Shown: piece by piece, positions 1-8,045 of the stretch | How the letters are laid out: the number at the start of each line of letters is the position of its first letter | Numbering within the stretch: the first letter of the stretch is position 1 | NCBI GenBank assembly: GCA_018816555.1 | Contig: JAHIVT010000030.1 | Coordinates: 1 to 37,152, forward strand | Length of the DNA stretch: 37,152 nucleotides | Direction of reading: 5' to 3' | Source of the DNA: Pseudomonadota bacterium | GTDB lineage: Bacteria; Desulfobacterota; Desulfobulbia; Desulfobulbales; SURF-16 | Position numbers and translations under genes: made by a program | Notes under the pieces: model-generated | What the model was told of the DNA's origin: nothing | Seen by the model: the letters and a program-made list of their open reading frames with translations, nothing else | Databases searched by the model: none

Positions 1-188
1 ATTGCAGAGTTGAAAGCTACTTCAGAACAATTTTGCCTGGGAAGGCGCGGCCCCGATTTCCGCTGCTATGTCAACAATTTTTTCGACTTATTTGATTTTT
101 TTTCACGCCTCCCGCGTGTTGTGAAACTCTAAACTTCAGGCATATAATAATTTTCTGAAAAACTTCTTTACAAAACGGCACGCAAGAA

Positions 189-201
189 TTAAATAATTTA
201 A
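189..201. promoter_or_regulatory. AT-rich palindrome before the ArsR-type gene (candidate operator)
   Basis: A perfect 13-base palindrome, TTAAAT-A-ATTTAA, lies 26 bases before the start codon of the ArsR-type gene. ArsR repressors often bind AT-rich dyads overlapping their own promoter, so autoregulation is plausible. The assignment is inference only, because AT-rich palindromes also occur by chance. The rest of 1-227 shows no gene. Confidence 0.3.
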
Positions 202-227
202 TTAATCAATTAAACACCGAGTATCCA

Positions 228-521
228 ATGCAAACTGAACACATTGAATCCATTGCAGGGCTTTTGAAAACCATGTCCCACCCCATCAGACTTAAAATCC
301 TCTGCCTGCTGCAGGACAGGGAAATGACGGTGGGGGATCTTCGCGAAGAGGTAAAAACAACCAATGCCAATGTTTCACAACACCTATCCATATTACGCAA
401 CCAGGGGATTATTTCCTTCCGTAAGGATGCAAACTTTATCTTCAACCGCATTAATGATCCCCGCATCCTGCAGCTGATGCAGACCCTGCGCGAACTTTTT
501 TGCACTGAGCCCATCGGTTAG
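228..521 (+). CDS. ArsR-family winged-helix transcriptional regulator
   Basis: A 97-residue one-domain DNA-binding protein of the ArsR/SmtB type. The opening MSHPIRLKIL and the helix-turn-helix TVGDLREEV...NVSQHLSILRNQGIISFRKD are diagnostic of the family. The CVC metal-binding motif of ArsR/SmtB helix 3 is absent; the only cysteines are one in the ILCLL helix and one near the C-terminus. It is therefore probably not a classical arsenic or zinc sensor and may respond to another ligand or redox state. It lies 82 bases upstream of the transporter gene on the same strand, so it is the obvious local regulator of the 604-5346 cassette, though this is inferred from position. The ATG start is preceded by only a weak ribosome site. 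Confidence 0.88.
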   Translation: MQTEHIESIAGLLKTMSHPIRLKILCLLQDREMTVGDLREEVKTTNANVSQHLSILRNQGIISFRKDANFIFNRINDPRILQLMQTLRELFCTEPIG

Positions 522-603
522 CGCCCAGTCTGTTACAACCTTTTCCCTGTCAATGGGCGCTGCTTAAGCATATCAATCACAATTGCAGTTCCGGAGCTTT
601 TCG

Positions 604-3219
604 ATGAAAATCGGCAGCCGCTTAATACAGTTTTCCATTTGTCATCCCAAATTTGTTACAACGCTCATGGTGCTCATCACCCTGGCGCTGGGCTCGCTCA
701 TCGTCAAGGTGCATGTGGACACCGATCCGGAAAACATGTTGCCGGAAGATGAAGCGGTCCGGGTTTACCACAATCTGGTCAAAAAAGAATTCTCCCTCTA
801 TGACGTTGTGGTTCTTGGCGTAGTCAACGAAAAAGATCCGGACGGCGTCTTCAATCCCACTACCCTGGGTCATGTCCAGGAACTCAGCGAATTTGCCAAA
901 ACCCTGCAGGATCCGAATAATCCGGAAAAACGGGTTGTCGCTTCGGAGATGATCGCCCCGGGCGATGTCGACACCATTGAGCAGGCCGGCCCTGGCCAGG
1001 TACGTTTCCAATGGCTGATGGCCAAAGCGCCGGCCAGCCGGGAGGAGGCCTTGCAAATCCGAGACAGCGCCATGGGCAATCCCCTGCTGAACGGCACCCT
1101 GGTTTCCGAAGACGGCAAGGCAATCGCCATCTATATCCCCATCACCACCAAGGACTTTGCCCACCAGGTGCGCAACGAACTGCTGAAAAAAATCAGCAAT
1201 TTCAGAGGTGATGACCAGTTTTTTATAACCGGCCTGCCGGTGGCCGAGGACACCTTCGGCAAAGAGATGTTTGTGCAGATGGCCATCTCCGCCCCCCTGG
1301 CCATGGTTGCCATTTTTCTGCTGATGCTGCTCTTTTTCAGAAAACTCTCCCTGATCATCTCGCCGATGATTGTTGCCATGGTATCGGTCATCGCCACCAT
1401 GGGCCTGCTGATCGGCACCGGCAACACCCTGCACATCATGAGTTCCATGATTCCCATCTTTCTCATGCCCATAGCCGTAGTGGACAGCATCCATATCCTG
1501 TCGGAGTTTTTTGACAAATACCAGACGATCAGGGACCGGCGCCGCACCATCGAGCATGTTCTGGATCAGCTGTTCATGCCCATGCTCTATACCTCGCTCA
1601 CCTCAGCGGCCGGCTTTGCCTCCCTTGCCCTGACCCCGATCCCTCCGGTGCAGGCATTCGGCATCTTTGTCGCCTTCGGCATCATGCTGGCCTGGCTGGT
1701 GACCATTTTCTTCACTCCCGCCTATGTGATGCTGCTTAAAGAGGAAAGCCTGGCCAATTTCGGGGTCGTTGTCCAAAAGACAGGACCGGCCAAGAAGTCC
1801 TGGCTTGCCGCCTTTCTTGCCCGGCTGGCCCGTTTTACCTATCAGCAGGCAAAACTGATCATTTTTATTACAGTTGCCACCCTGCTGGTTTCATTATACG
1901 GCATTGATAAAATTCAGATCAACGACAACCCGGTGAAATGGTTTACCAAAAATCATCCGATCCGGGTGGCGGACAAGGTGTTGAACAGCCACTTCGGCGG
2001 CACCTATGAGGCCTATTTGGTACTTGAGGCAAAAGAGGAAGCCCTTTCCCCCGCCCGGACCTTGGCTCTGCTGAAAGAAAAACTCGCCGCCCTGCCCGAG
2101 GCGCAGTCCCGACCGTCCCTGCTCAGTCAGGCAGTACAGATCATTGATGAGAGCAGCAAAACTGCGGCTGACAGTGATCAGTTGCTGAATGAGGTTGAAA
2201 ATAATTGGCTCATCAGGCAAGATGCGAGTGCTGATGAGGATTTTGAATCATGGTCGGAATTCCTGGACACCCTGGCGGCCGTGAAAAACAGCGGCCAGAT
2301 CTTCAAAAACCCGGAAATGCTCCGCTATGTGGCCCGTCTGCAGGAGGATATGAACCGGTCCCAGGTGGTGGGCAAGAGCAACTCCGTAACCGATGTGGTA
2401 AAAAAGGTCCATCAGGAACTGTTTGCGGGCAATGCCGATTATTATAGAGTGCCGGACAGCGTCAACGCCGTGGCCCAATGCTTGATTTCATTCCAGAACA
2501 GCCATAAACCTGATTTTCTCTGGCATTTTGTCACCCCTGATTACACCAAGGCAAACATCTGGGTGCAGCTCAAGAACGGGGACAATCAAGGTATGGAGAA
2601 AGTGGTTGCGGAAGTGGAAAAATTCATGAGCGCCAACCCTCCCCCCTTTGCCGTTGAGCATAAATGGGCGGGACTGACCTACCTCAACGTGGTCTGGCAG
2701 GACAAAATGGTCACCGGCATGCTGGAGGCCTTCAGCAGCAGTTTTGTTGTGGTGCTGGTCATGATGGTCATTCTCTTTCGCTCCCTGCTGTGGGGACTGC
2801 TGGCCATGGTCCCGCTTTCGGTCACCATTGCCCTCATCTATGGCATCATCGGTTTTATCGGCAAGGATTATGATATGCCGGTGGCGGTGTTATCCTCGCT
2901 GACCCTGGGGCTTGCCATTGATTTCGCCATCCATTTTCTGGAACGCACCAGAATGGTATACAGAAAGACCCATTCCTGGAGTGCGGCCATCAAGGACATG
3001 TTCGAAGAGCCGGCCAGGGCCATCAGCAAAAACGTCATCGTCATCGCCGTAGGGTTTACCCCCCTGCTGGCCGCGCCCCTGGTGCCGTATAAAACCGTGG
3101 GTGTTTTTCTTGCCAGCATCATGGCGGCCTCGGGTCTTGCCACCATGATCATTCTGCCGGCACTCATCACCCTGCTGCAGAAATTTCTTTTCAAAAATGA
3201 ACAACGTCAGACAATTTAA
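604..3219 (+). CDS. RND/MMPL-family transporter (HAE3-like)
   Basis: An 871-residue inner-membrane transporter with the duplicated RND layout: one TM segment near residue 20, a large periplasmic loop, a TM bundle (about 220-380), a second periplasmic loop and a second TM bundle (about 700-870). The segments around MSSMIPIFLMPIAVVDSIHIL and LTLGLAIDFAIHFLERTRM are typical of the sterol-sensing-like TM4/TM10 regions of MMPL/HAE3 proteins, with acidic residues (VVDS, AIDF) that relay protons. An upstream TTG at 583 is in frame, but ATG 604 has a GGAG eight bases before it and is preferred. The next genes encode a LolA-like periplasmic protein and a beta-barrel, suggesting export of a lipid or other hydrophobic molecule to the outer membrane. 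The substrate is unknown. Confidence 0.9.
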   Translation: MKIGSRLIQFSICHPKFVTTLMVLITLALGSLIVKVHVDTDPENMLPEDEAVRVYHNLVKKEFSLYDVVVLGVVNEKDPDGVFNPTTLGHVQELSEFAKTLQDPNNPEKRVVASEMIAPGDVDTIEQAGPGQVRFQWLMAKAPASREEALQIRDSAMGNPLLNGTLVSEDGKAIAIYIPITTKDFAHQVRNELLKKISNFRGDDQFFITGLPVAEDTFGKEMFVQMAISAPLAMVAIFLLMLLFFRKLSLIISPMIVAMVSVIATMGLLIGTGNTLHIMSSMIPIFLMPIAVVDSIHILSEFFDKYQTIRDRRRTIEHVLDQLFMPMLYTSLTSAAGFASLALTPIPPVQAFGIFVAFGIMLAWLVTIFFTPAYVMLLKEESLANFGVVVQKTGPAKKSWLAAFLARLARFTYQQAKLIIFITVATLLVSLYGIDKIQINDNPVKWFTKNHPIRVADKVLNSHFGGTYEAYLVLEAKEEALSPARTLALLKEKLAALPEAQSRPSLLSQAVQIIDESSKTAADSDQLLNEVENNWLIRQDASADEDFESWSEFLDTLAAVKNSGQIFKNPEMLRYVARLQEDMNRSQVVGKSNSVTDVVKKVHQELFAGNADYYRVPDSVNAVAQCLISFQNSHKPDFLWHFVTPDYTKANIWVQLKNGDNQGMEKVVAEVEKFMSANPPPFAVEHKWAGLTYLNVVWQDKMVTGMLEAFSSSFVVVLVMMVILFRSLLWGLLAMVPLSVTIALIYGIIGFIGKDYDMPVAVLSSLTLGLAIDFAIHFLERTRMVYRKTHSWSAAIKDMFEEPARAISKNVIVIAVGFTPLLAAPLVPYKTVGVFLASIMAASGLATMIILPALITLLQKFLFKNEQRQTI

Positions 3220-3232
3220 CAGAGGTATCCAA

Positions 3233-4027
3233 ATGATGAAAAAAACTTTTTCCGTACTTTCCCTGGCAACCGTATTTCTCTCTGCCGCAACATGCGTTTT
3301 GGCGGCTCCCAGTGTAGAGGAGATCATCAACAAGGCCAACAATGCGGCCTATTATGCCGGCAAGGACGGCAAAGCCCTGGTCGACATGACCATTACCGAC
3401 TCCCAGGGACGAACCAGAAACAGGGAATTTGTCATTCTGCGTCGAGATGACAAGGACGGCGGCAACCAGGAGTTCTACGTCTTCTTCAGAAAACCAAGCG
3501 ATGTGCGCAAAACTGTTTTTCTGGTCCATAAATATACGGACAAAGACGATGACCGCTGGATGTACCTGCCTGATCTTGATCTGGTTAAACGGATTGCCGC
3601 CTCGGATAAACGGACCAGTTTCATGGGCTCCCATTTCTTTTATGAAGATGTCTCCGGCCGCGGCATTAACGAAGACAAACATGAACTCATGGAGGACGGG
3701 GATAAATTTTATGTAGTAAAGAATATCCCCAAGGATCCTGTTTCGGTTGAATTTTCCTCCTATCGGGTATGGATCGACAAAAAAACCTTTCTGCCCATGA
3801 AGGCCGAATATGCCAATAAGGCTGATAAGCCATATCGGGTGGTTGAGGCATTGGCAGTGGAGGATATCCAGGGTCATCCCACCGTGACCAAGTCCAAGGT
3901 GCAGGATTTTACCAGCGGCGGGGAGACGGTGTCGGAATTTTCCAATATCACCTATGATCTCGGCCTTGATGAATCCGTCTTTAGCGAACGCTATTTACGC
4001 AAACCGCCAAAGGAAGTGTACCGCTAA
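3233..4027 (+). CDS. Periplasmic LolA-like outer-membrane lipoprotein-sorting protein
   Basis: A 264-residue secreted protein with signal peptide MMKKTFSVLSLATVFLSAATCVLA and then a mature domain of the LolA-like TP_0789 type. That family is usually found beside MMPL/RND transporters and binds lipids in a curved beta-sheet. Recognisable segments are GRTRNREFVILRR, the DDRWMYLPDLDLVKRI stretch, FMGSHFFYEDVSGR and the VWIDKKTFLPMKAEY strand. A longer reading frame opens at 3197 inside the transporter gene, but AGAGGT at 3221-3226 and the start of the signal peptide support ATG 3233. It follows the transporter by 13 bases and precedes the barrel gene by 8, so the three are almost certainly one operon. 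It probably shuttles a hydrophobic cargo between the RND pump and the outer membrane. Confidence 0.85.
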   Translation: MMKKTFSVLSLATVFLSAATCVLAAPSVEEIINKANNAAYYAGKDGKALVDMTITDSQGRTRNREFVILRRDDKDGGNQEFYVFFRKPSDVRKTVFLVHKYTDKDDDRWMYLPDLDLVKRIAASDKRTSFMGSHFFYEDVSGRGINEDKHELMEDGDKFYVVKNIPKDPVSVEFSSYRVWIDKKTFLPMKAEYANKADKPYRVVEALAVEDIQGHPTVTKSKVQDFTSGGETVSEFSNITYDLGLDESVFSERYLRKPPKEVYR

Positions 4028-4035
4028 TTTCAGCA

Positions 4036-5346
4036 GTGAATATCTTGCGAAAAAACGGCAAACATATGGCGGCCTGTGCAGCGGGCCTTGCCCTGGCTGG
4101 TGTATTCCTTGCCCCAGGAGTCGCCAAGGCGGACCTGCAGACATGGAAGGACTCACTTTGTGATGCCTACGCCTTGGACCTGAACGGATTTATCGAGGCA
4201 AGAAACGGCTGGCGGCTGCAGGACGATCCCCATGAAAAGGACGTATCGCTTGCCGAGATGCGGCTGCAGCTTGAAGCCGGCAAGGATCTTGGCTGGGGAT
4301 CGCTCGCGCTGAAAGGCGAACTGCTCAGTGATTTTGTCACCGATGACTATACCACCCTGCTGCGTGAGGGGAATTTTCTCTTTTCACCCCTTGCTGCCAT
4401 GGATGTGAAAATGGGCAGACAGGTGCTCACCTGGGGCACCGGGGATCTGCTTTTTATCAATGACCTCTTTCCCAAGGACTGGAAATCCTTTTTCATCGGT
4501 CGAGACGACGAGTACCTGAAGGCTCCATCTGATGCCGTCAAGGTCAGTTATTTCCATGAACTGGTCAATGTTGACCTGGTCTTTGTGCCGGTCTTTAACG
4601 CCTCGGAGCATATAGACGGTGAACGTCTGTCCTATTGGAATCCCATCCTGGGTGAGACCGCCGGACAAAACTTCCTGCTGGATACGGAGGAGCGTTCCTC
4701 TTTTGGACGGGACAGCGAATTTGCCCTGCGCCTTGCCAGAAATTACGGGGGATCAGAGCTTGCCCTGTATCAGTACTCTGGTTTCTGGAAGACGCCGGAG
4801 GGGCTTGATCCCGCCACAGGGCAACTCATCTATCCGCGCCTCAGTGTTTACGGAGCAAGCGGCCGTGCCCAGCTCTGGGGCGGCATCGCCAATCTTGAAG
4901 CCGGCTATTATGATTCCCGCCAGGATCAGAACGGTGACGACCCGCTGATCCGCAACAGCGAATGGCGTTTTCTGGCCGGATTTGAGCGGGAGCTGGCCCG
5001 GGATTTTACCGGCTCCCTGCAGTATTATGTGGAATGGATGCAGGATAACGACGCCTACAAGGATTCGCTGCCGGCCAGTTCCCCGGCCAGGGACGAATAC
5101 CGTCACCTGCTGACCCTGCGCCTCACCAAGCTGATGATGAACCAGAATCTGGTTCTGTCATTTTTCGCCTACTATTCACCCTCTGATCAGGACTGCTACC
5201 TGCGGCCCAAGGTGCGGTATATAATCGACGATCACTGGGCCGTCGAGGCAGGCGGCAATTTCTTTTACGGCTCTGACGACTTCACCTTTTTCGGCCAGTT
5301 TCAGGATAATACCAATGCCTATGCAAGCCTGCGCTGGTCCTTTTGA
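4036..5346 (+). CDS. Outer-membrane beta-barrel protein of the RND/LolA-like cassette
   Basis: A 436-residue protein with a signal peptide ending near GVAKA, then many alternating amphipathic strands and a C-terminal aromatic strand ending YASLRWSF. A terminal phenylalanine is the usual recognition signal of the BAM machinery. Segments such as VKMGRQVLTWGTGDLLFINDLF resemble alginate-export or DUF1302-like porins. The start is taken as GTG 4036, since this gives a basic n-region (RKNGKH) before the hydrophobic core; ATG 4066 would also give a signal peptide, and neither has a clear ribosome site. It lies eight bases after the LolA-like gene and completes an inner membrane, periplasm and outer membrane set. 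Its exact substrate cannot be read from the sequence. Confidence 0.8.
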   Translation: MNILRKNGKHMAACAAGLALAGVFLAPGVAKADLQTWKDSLCDAYALDLNGFIEARNGWRLQDDPHEKDVSLAEMRLQLEAGKDLGWGSLALKGELLSDFVTDDYTTLLREGNFLFSPLAAMDVKMGRQVLTWGTGDLLFINDLFPKDWKSFFIGRDDEYLKAPSDAVKVSYFHELVNVDLVFVPVFNASEHIDGERLSYWNPILGETAGQNFLLDTEERSSFGRDSEFALRLARNYGGSELALYQYSGFWKTPEGLDPATGQLIYPRLSVYGASGRAQLWGGIANLEAGYYDSRQDQNGDDPLIRNSEWRFLAGFERELARDFTGSLQYYVEWMQDNDAYKDSLPASSPARDEYRHLLTLRLTKLMMNQNLVLSFFAYYSPSDQDCYLRPKVRYIIDDHWAVEAGGNFFYGSDDFTFFGQFQDNTNAYASLRWSF

Positions 5347-5386
5347 AATACTCTCTTGCGGGAAACAACAAAATACGGAGAACATC

Positions 5387-5599
5387 ATGATTGTCACCGA
5401 TTGGATTCATGTGATTGCCGGCCTTTTCATCCTGCTGAGCCTTGCCATGGGGGTGGAGGCCAGCCCGATTTTCATGAGCAAATACTGGCTCTGGTTCACC
5501 GCCTTTGTCGGCGCCAACCTCTTCCAGTTCGGCTTCTCAAAGATCTGCCCACTTGGCATGATCCTTAAGGCCTTTGGAGTACCCGAGAAAAGAAATTAG
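5387..5599 (+). CDS. Small DUF2892-like inner-membrane protein
   Basis: A 70-residue protein with two hydrophobic helices (IHVIAGLFILLSLAMGV and WLWFTAFVGANLFQFGF) followed by the SKICPLGMILKAFGV motif. That CP-x-x-x-(I/L)L ending is characteristic of DUF2892/YgaP-type membrane proteins, which often accompany rhodanese or other sulfur proteins. The frame opens at 5315 inside the barrel gene, but ATG 5387 has GGAG seven bases before it and starts exactly at the domain. It is 40 bases after the barrel gene and probably the last gene of the operon, as a long inverted repeat follows. Function unknown. Confidence 0.8.
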   Translation: MIVTDWIHVIAGLFILLSLAMGVEASPIFMSKYWLWFTAFVGANLFQFGFSKICPLGMILKAFGVPEKRN

Positions 5600-5640
5600 A
5601 CATAGAACAAGGCTGATGTATTCGTAAAAAGTCTTTTTTT

Positions 5641-5731
5641 CACCACAGAGCACACCGAGATCACAGAGAAATATTCTTTATTAGAGTCAGTTACCTCTGT
5701 GGCCTTTGTGCTCTCTGTGGTAATTTTTTAA
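5641..5731. repeat. CCACAGAG-type inverted repeat between convergent genes
   Basis: An imperfect inverted repeat of about 30 bases per arm. The left arm begins CACCACAGAGCACACCGAG; the right arm ends GTGCTCTCTGTGGT and is followed by a T-rich run. The loop is about 20 AT-rich bases. It sits between the plus-strand DUF2892 gene and the minus-strand bioD gene, and T-runs flank it on both sides, so it could act as a bidirectional terminator. From memory, CCACAGAG-rich palindromes of this kind are dispersed in many environmental genomes, so this may be one copy of a mobile palindromic family. Confidence 0.7.
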
Positions 5732-5746
5732 GCAAAACCGCTTCTC

Positions 5747-6478
5747 TTACTTTAACTGAGCCTCGATCAGCAATCGCAATTTTTGCCAGATCGCCTTGCC
5801 GACCGGCTGGAAGGCCGCCTCTGACAGGGCATAATCGGTAAGGCGCAACAGGCGACCGAACACCTCCACCCCTGCCATGTCGCCAACGGTCCGCATATTA
5901 TCCGCGACCAGAGGATCATCCGCCGCCATGCCCTCCTGTTCATCGGAAAAAACCACACCAAGTACGGTTAGCTTTCTTTGCCGCAGTGCTTCAATGGTCA
6001 ACAGGGTATGGTTGATGGTGCCCAGGCCGCTGTGGGCCACGATGATAACCGGCAGCTGCAATCCGGTGAGGAAATCCGCCAGCAGCAGATCACGGCGCAG
6101 CGGTACCAGAACGCCGCCGACCCCCTCCACCACCAGTACATCATGAACGCTTGCGCTACAGGCAAATACCTCTTGAATTTTTTCGGGGTCAACCTCTCTA
6201 CCCTCCAGTTCCGCGGCCAGATGCGGGGACGCGGGCATGAGGAAGCGGTAAACAACCTGGCTGTCAAGCTCCCCCTGGTCAAATTCCATATGATTCTTTT
6301 CCAGGCAATAGAGGAGATCCTCGGGCATCTCGCCCCCGGTGCTGACCCATTTCTGGTAACCGGCCTTGAGCCCTTGCTCACGTAAAAAACCAATGAGCAG
6401 GGAACTGACCACGGTTTTCCCCACCCCGGTGCCGGTTGCCGTGATAAAAACAGCATTGGTTGGCAAAGACATTGCCAT
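5747..6478 (-). CDS. bioD: Dethiobiotin synthetase
   Basis: A 243-residue enzyme that closes the ureido ring of 7,8-diaminononanoate with ATP and CO2 to form dethiobiotin, the penultimate step of biotin synthesis. It has the BioD P-loop TATGTGVGKT at the N-terminus, a catalytic lysine in YQKWVSTGG (the usual form is KPVASG, so this is a variant), the SPHLAAELEG helix and VVEGVGGVLVPL, the conserved second motif. GTG 6481 opens the frame, but ATG 6478 with GAGGAG upstream is preferred; its first base is the last base of the bioC stop codon (TGATG). The overlap with bioC implies translational coupling and one transcript bioH-bioC-bioD. Confidence 0.92.
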   Translation of the reverse strand: MAMSLPTNAVFITATGTGVGKTVVSSLLIGFLREQGLKAGYQKWVSTGGEMPEDLLYCLEKNHMEFDQGELDSQVVYRFLMPASPHLAAELEGREVDPEKIQEVFACSASVHDVLVVEGVGGVLVPLRRDLLLADFLTGLQLPVIIVAHSGLGTINHTLLTIEALRQRKLTVLGVVFSDEQEGMAADDPLVADNMRTVGDMAGVEVFGRLLRLTDYALSEAAFQPVGKAIWQKLRLLIEAQLK

Positions 6479-7272
6479 CACTTTTTCTCCTCTGCGGGCA
6501 TGACTGCTGTGACAAAAAAAACCTGATAGGACAGCTCAAAGCCTCCGTGGTTACGAAACCACTCTTCCAGCCTTTTCAATCTGCCCCTGGTCAACAGCGG
6601 CAGTGAGGGATGGTAGCCACCGGTCCCGGTTTTGCTGATATGACGGAAAAGATCATGCAGGGACAGAAAAGTCCGCCGGTAAACCGTTTCGGCTATTTCC
6701 ACCCGATGAAAGCACGCCTGGCCAAGCTGCAGGATTTTTTCCCTATCCGGAAATTGCGCGGCCGGCAAAGCGGGTGAATCAGCAAAGACCTCGACAAGTG
6801 CTGCTGCCAGCTCATGCAGGGTTAAGGGGCCAAAGAGAGAGGCGAGAAAAATACCGCCCGGCGCAAGGCTCCGCGCCACAAGGGAAAAGGCCAGGGGCAA
6901 ATCATCAAACCACTGCATGGTGGCATTGCTGGTGATCAGATCAAAATGTCGGCGGTTCTGGGCCAGATACTGCTCCCCGTCCACACAGAGAAAGGAAACG
7001 TTATCGTCCCGACATTTCTTCCCGGCCTGTTCGACCATGGCCTCTGCAAAATCCAGGGCTATAAGGCTGGCCTGGGGGAAGCGGGCCGCAAGCTGTGCCG
7101 TATAATTGCCTGTTCCGCAGCCGATCTCCAAGATCCGGGCAGCAGAAAAAGGCCCAGGCAGGTACGTTGCAAGTCTGGCCGCACTTTCTTTCTGCACCAA
7201 AGCGTAATCATCATAGGTAGCAGCGGCCTTGGCAAATCGCCGGCAAATCGCCTTTTTTTTCGCATCAACCAT
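6478..7272 (-). CDS. bioC: Malonyl-ACP O-methyltransferase
   Basis: A 264-residue SAM-dependent methyltransferase. BioC methylates the free carboxyl of malonyl-ACP so that fatty-acid synthesis can extend it to pimeloyl-ACP methyl ester. The N-terminal RRFAKAAATYDDYALVQKESAARL is a typical BioC signature, followed by motif I ILEIGCGTGNYTAQLA, then LIALDFAEAMVEQA and the ITSNATMQWFDDLP motif close to the BioC substrate site. The open frame extends to 7332, but ATG 7272 (MVDAKKKAICRRF) matches the family start and overlaps the bioH-like stop by eight bases. It overlaps bioD downstream by one base, so it is the middle gene of a biotin operon. Confidence 0.93.
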   Translation of the reverse strand: MVDAKKKAICRRFAKAAATYDDYALVQKESAARLATYLPGPFSAARILEIGCGTGNYTAQLAARFPQASLIALDFAEAMVEQAGKKCRDDNVSFLCVDGEQYLAQNRRHFDLITSNATMQWFDDLPLAFSLVARSLAPGGIFLASLFGPLTLHELAAALVEVFADSPALPAAQFPDREKILQLGQACFHRVEIAETVYRRTFLSLHDLFRHISKTGTGGYHPSLPLLTRGRLKRLEEWFRNHGGFELSYQVFFVTAVMPAEEKK

Positions 7273-7942
7273 TCTGCTGTATCCCGTGCTGGTCAAGCAG
7301 CACCATGTGACCGGCATTAGGAAATACTTCACAGGTTACGCCGGCTAGTTGCGGCATTTCCCTGACCGGCGCCACCACATCCTTGCGGCCATGGATGATA
7401 TGGACAGTCACACCCGCGGGCACATGGGCTGGGAACGTAAAATTCTGCAGGTAATCAAGGCCGGCCCCCAGTATTTCTCTGTTCAATTTCTGGAGATAAT
7501 CTTCCTGCAGCTCACAGACAAAATCATGATAGGGCTTTTTATATCCTAAAAAACATTTGCGGTAAAAGCCCCGCATATATTCCGCTGAATCTGCAGCGAT
7601 TGCCGTGCGGATCGCGGCAAGCTCCTGCTGCGGCCAACAGCTGCGCATGGCAACAAGATCAATTCTTCCCACCAGGTGACCCTGAGTCAGGCTGAAATCA
7701 AGGCCCAGCTGCGCCCCCATGGACCAGCCCACAACGTTAATTTCTGCAATGTGCCTGCTCTGCAGAAATATCGACAGGTCAGCGCTAAAACTGGCAGGAT
7801 CGATAAAGGAGTCGGGCAGGATAAGGCATCTGCCGGGAAATAATTGATACAGATCAACCAGACGGGCGTCAAAACCCCAGCCAGGCAGGAAAAGCAAGGG
7901 CATATCCCCTGGCTGCGTTGTGGAAGAAAGAGAAAAGGACAT
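7265..7942 (-). CDS. bioH: BioH-like alpha/beta hydrolase (pimeloyl-ACP methyl ester esterase)
   Basis: A 225-residue alpha/beta hydrolase with an oxyanion LPGWGFD segment, the nucleophile elbow GWSMG, an acid residue in HGRKDVV and a histidine in NAGHMVLL, so the Ser-Asp-His triad is complete. Position directly ahead of bioC and bioD argues that it removes the methyl group from pimeloyl-ACP methyl ester, the BioH role. It is shorter than the roughly 256-residue E. coli BioH, and the N-terminal WGFD motif also recalls BioG, so it could be another member of this set of non-orthologous esterases. It is the first gene of the operon; 103 bases separate it from the ATPase gene upstream, enough for a promoter, although no convincing BirA operator is seen. 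Confidence 0.72.
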   Translation of the reverse strand: MSFSLSSTTQPGDMPLLFLPGWGFDARLVDLYQLFPGRCLILPDSFIDPASFSADLSIFLQSRHIAEINVVGWSMGAQLGLDFSLTQGHLVGRIDLVAMRSCWPQQELAAIRTAIAADSAEYMRGFYRKCFLGYKKPYHDFVCELQEDYLQKLNREILGAGLDYLQNFTFPAHVPAGVTVHIIHGRKDVVAPVREMPQLAGVTCEVFPNAGHMVLLDQHGIQQNG

Positions 7943-8045
7943 GCAAAATTTCTAAACCGTTGTAATAGAATAATGGGTATCTTGAAAAATTAGTGATCTG
8001 GTTTGAGGACAAGAAGCAAATGAAGCGGTTATTTCGTAACGGCGC

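Noticed and set aside
622..1557. 311-codon minus-strand frame opposite the RND gene
   Set aside because: It is antisense to a clear transporter gene; the histidine- and glycine-rich translation has no protein-like domains.
7943..7975. GGTTTAGAA-like BirA half-site before the bioH-like gene
   Set aside because: Only one half-site resembles the BirA operator; the other half is absent at the right spacing.
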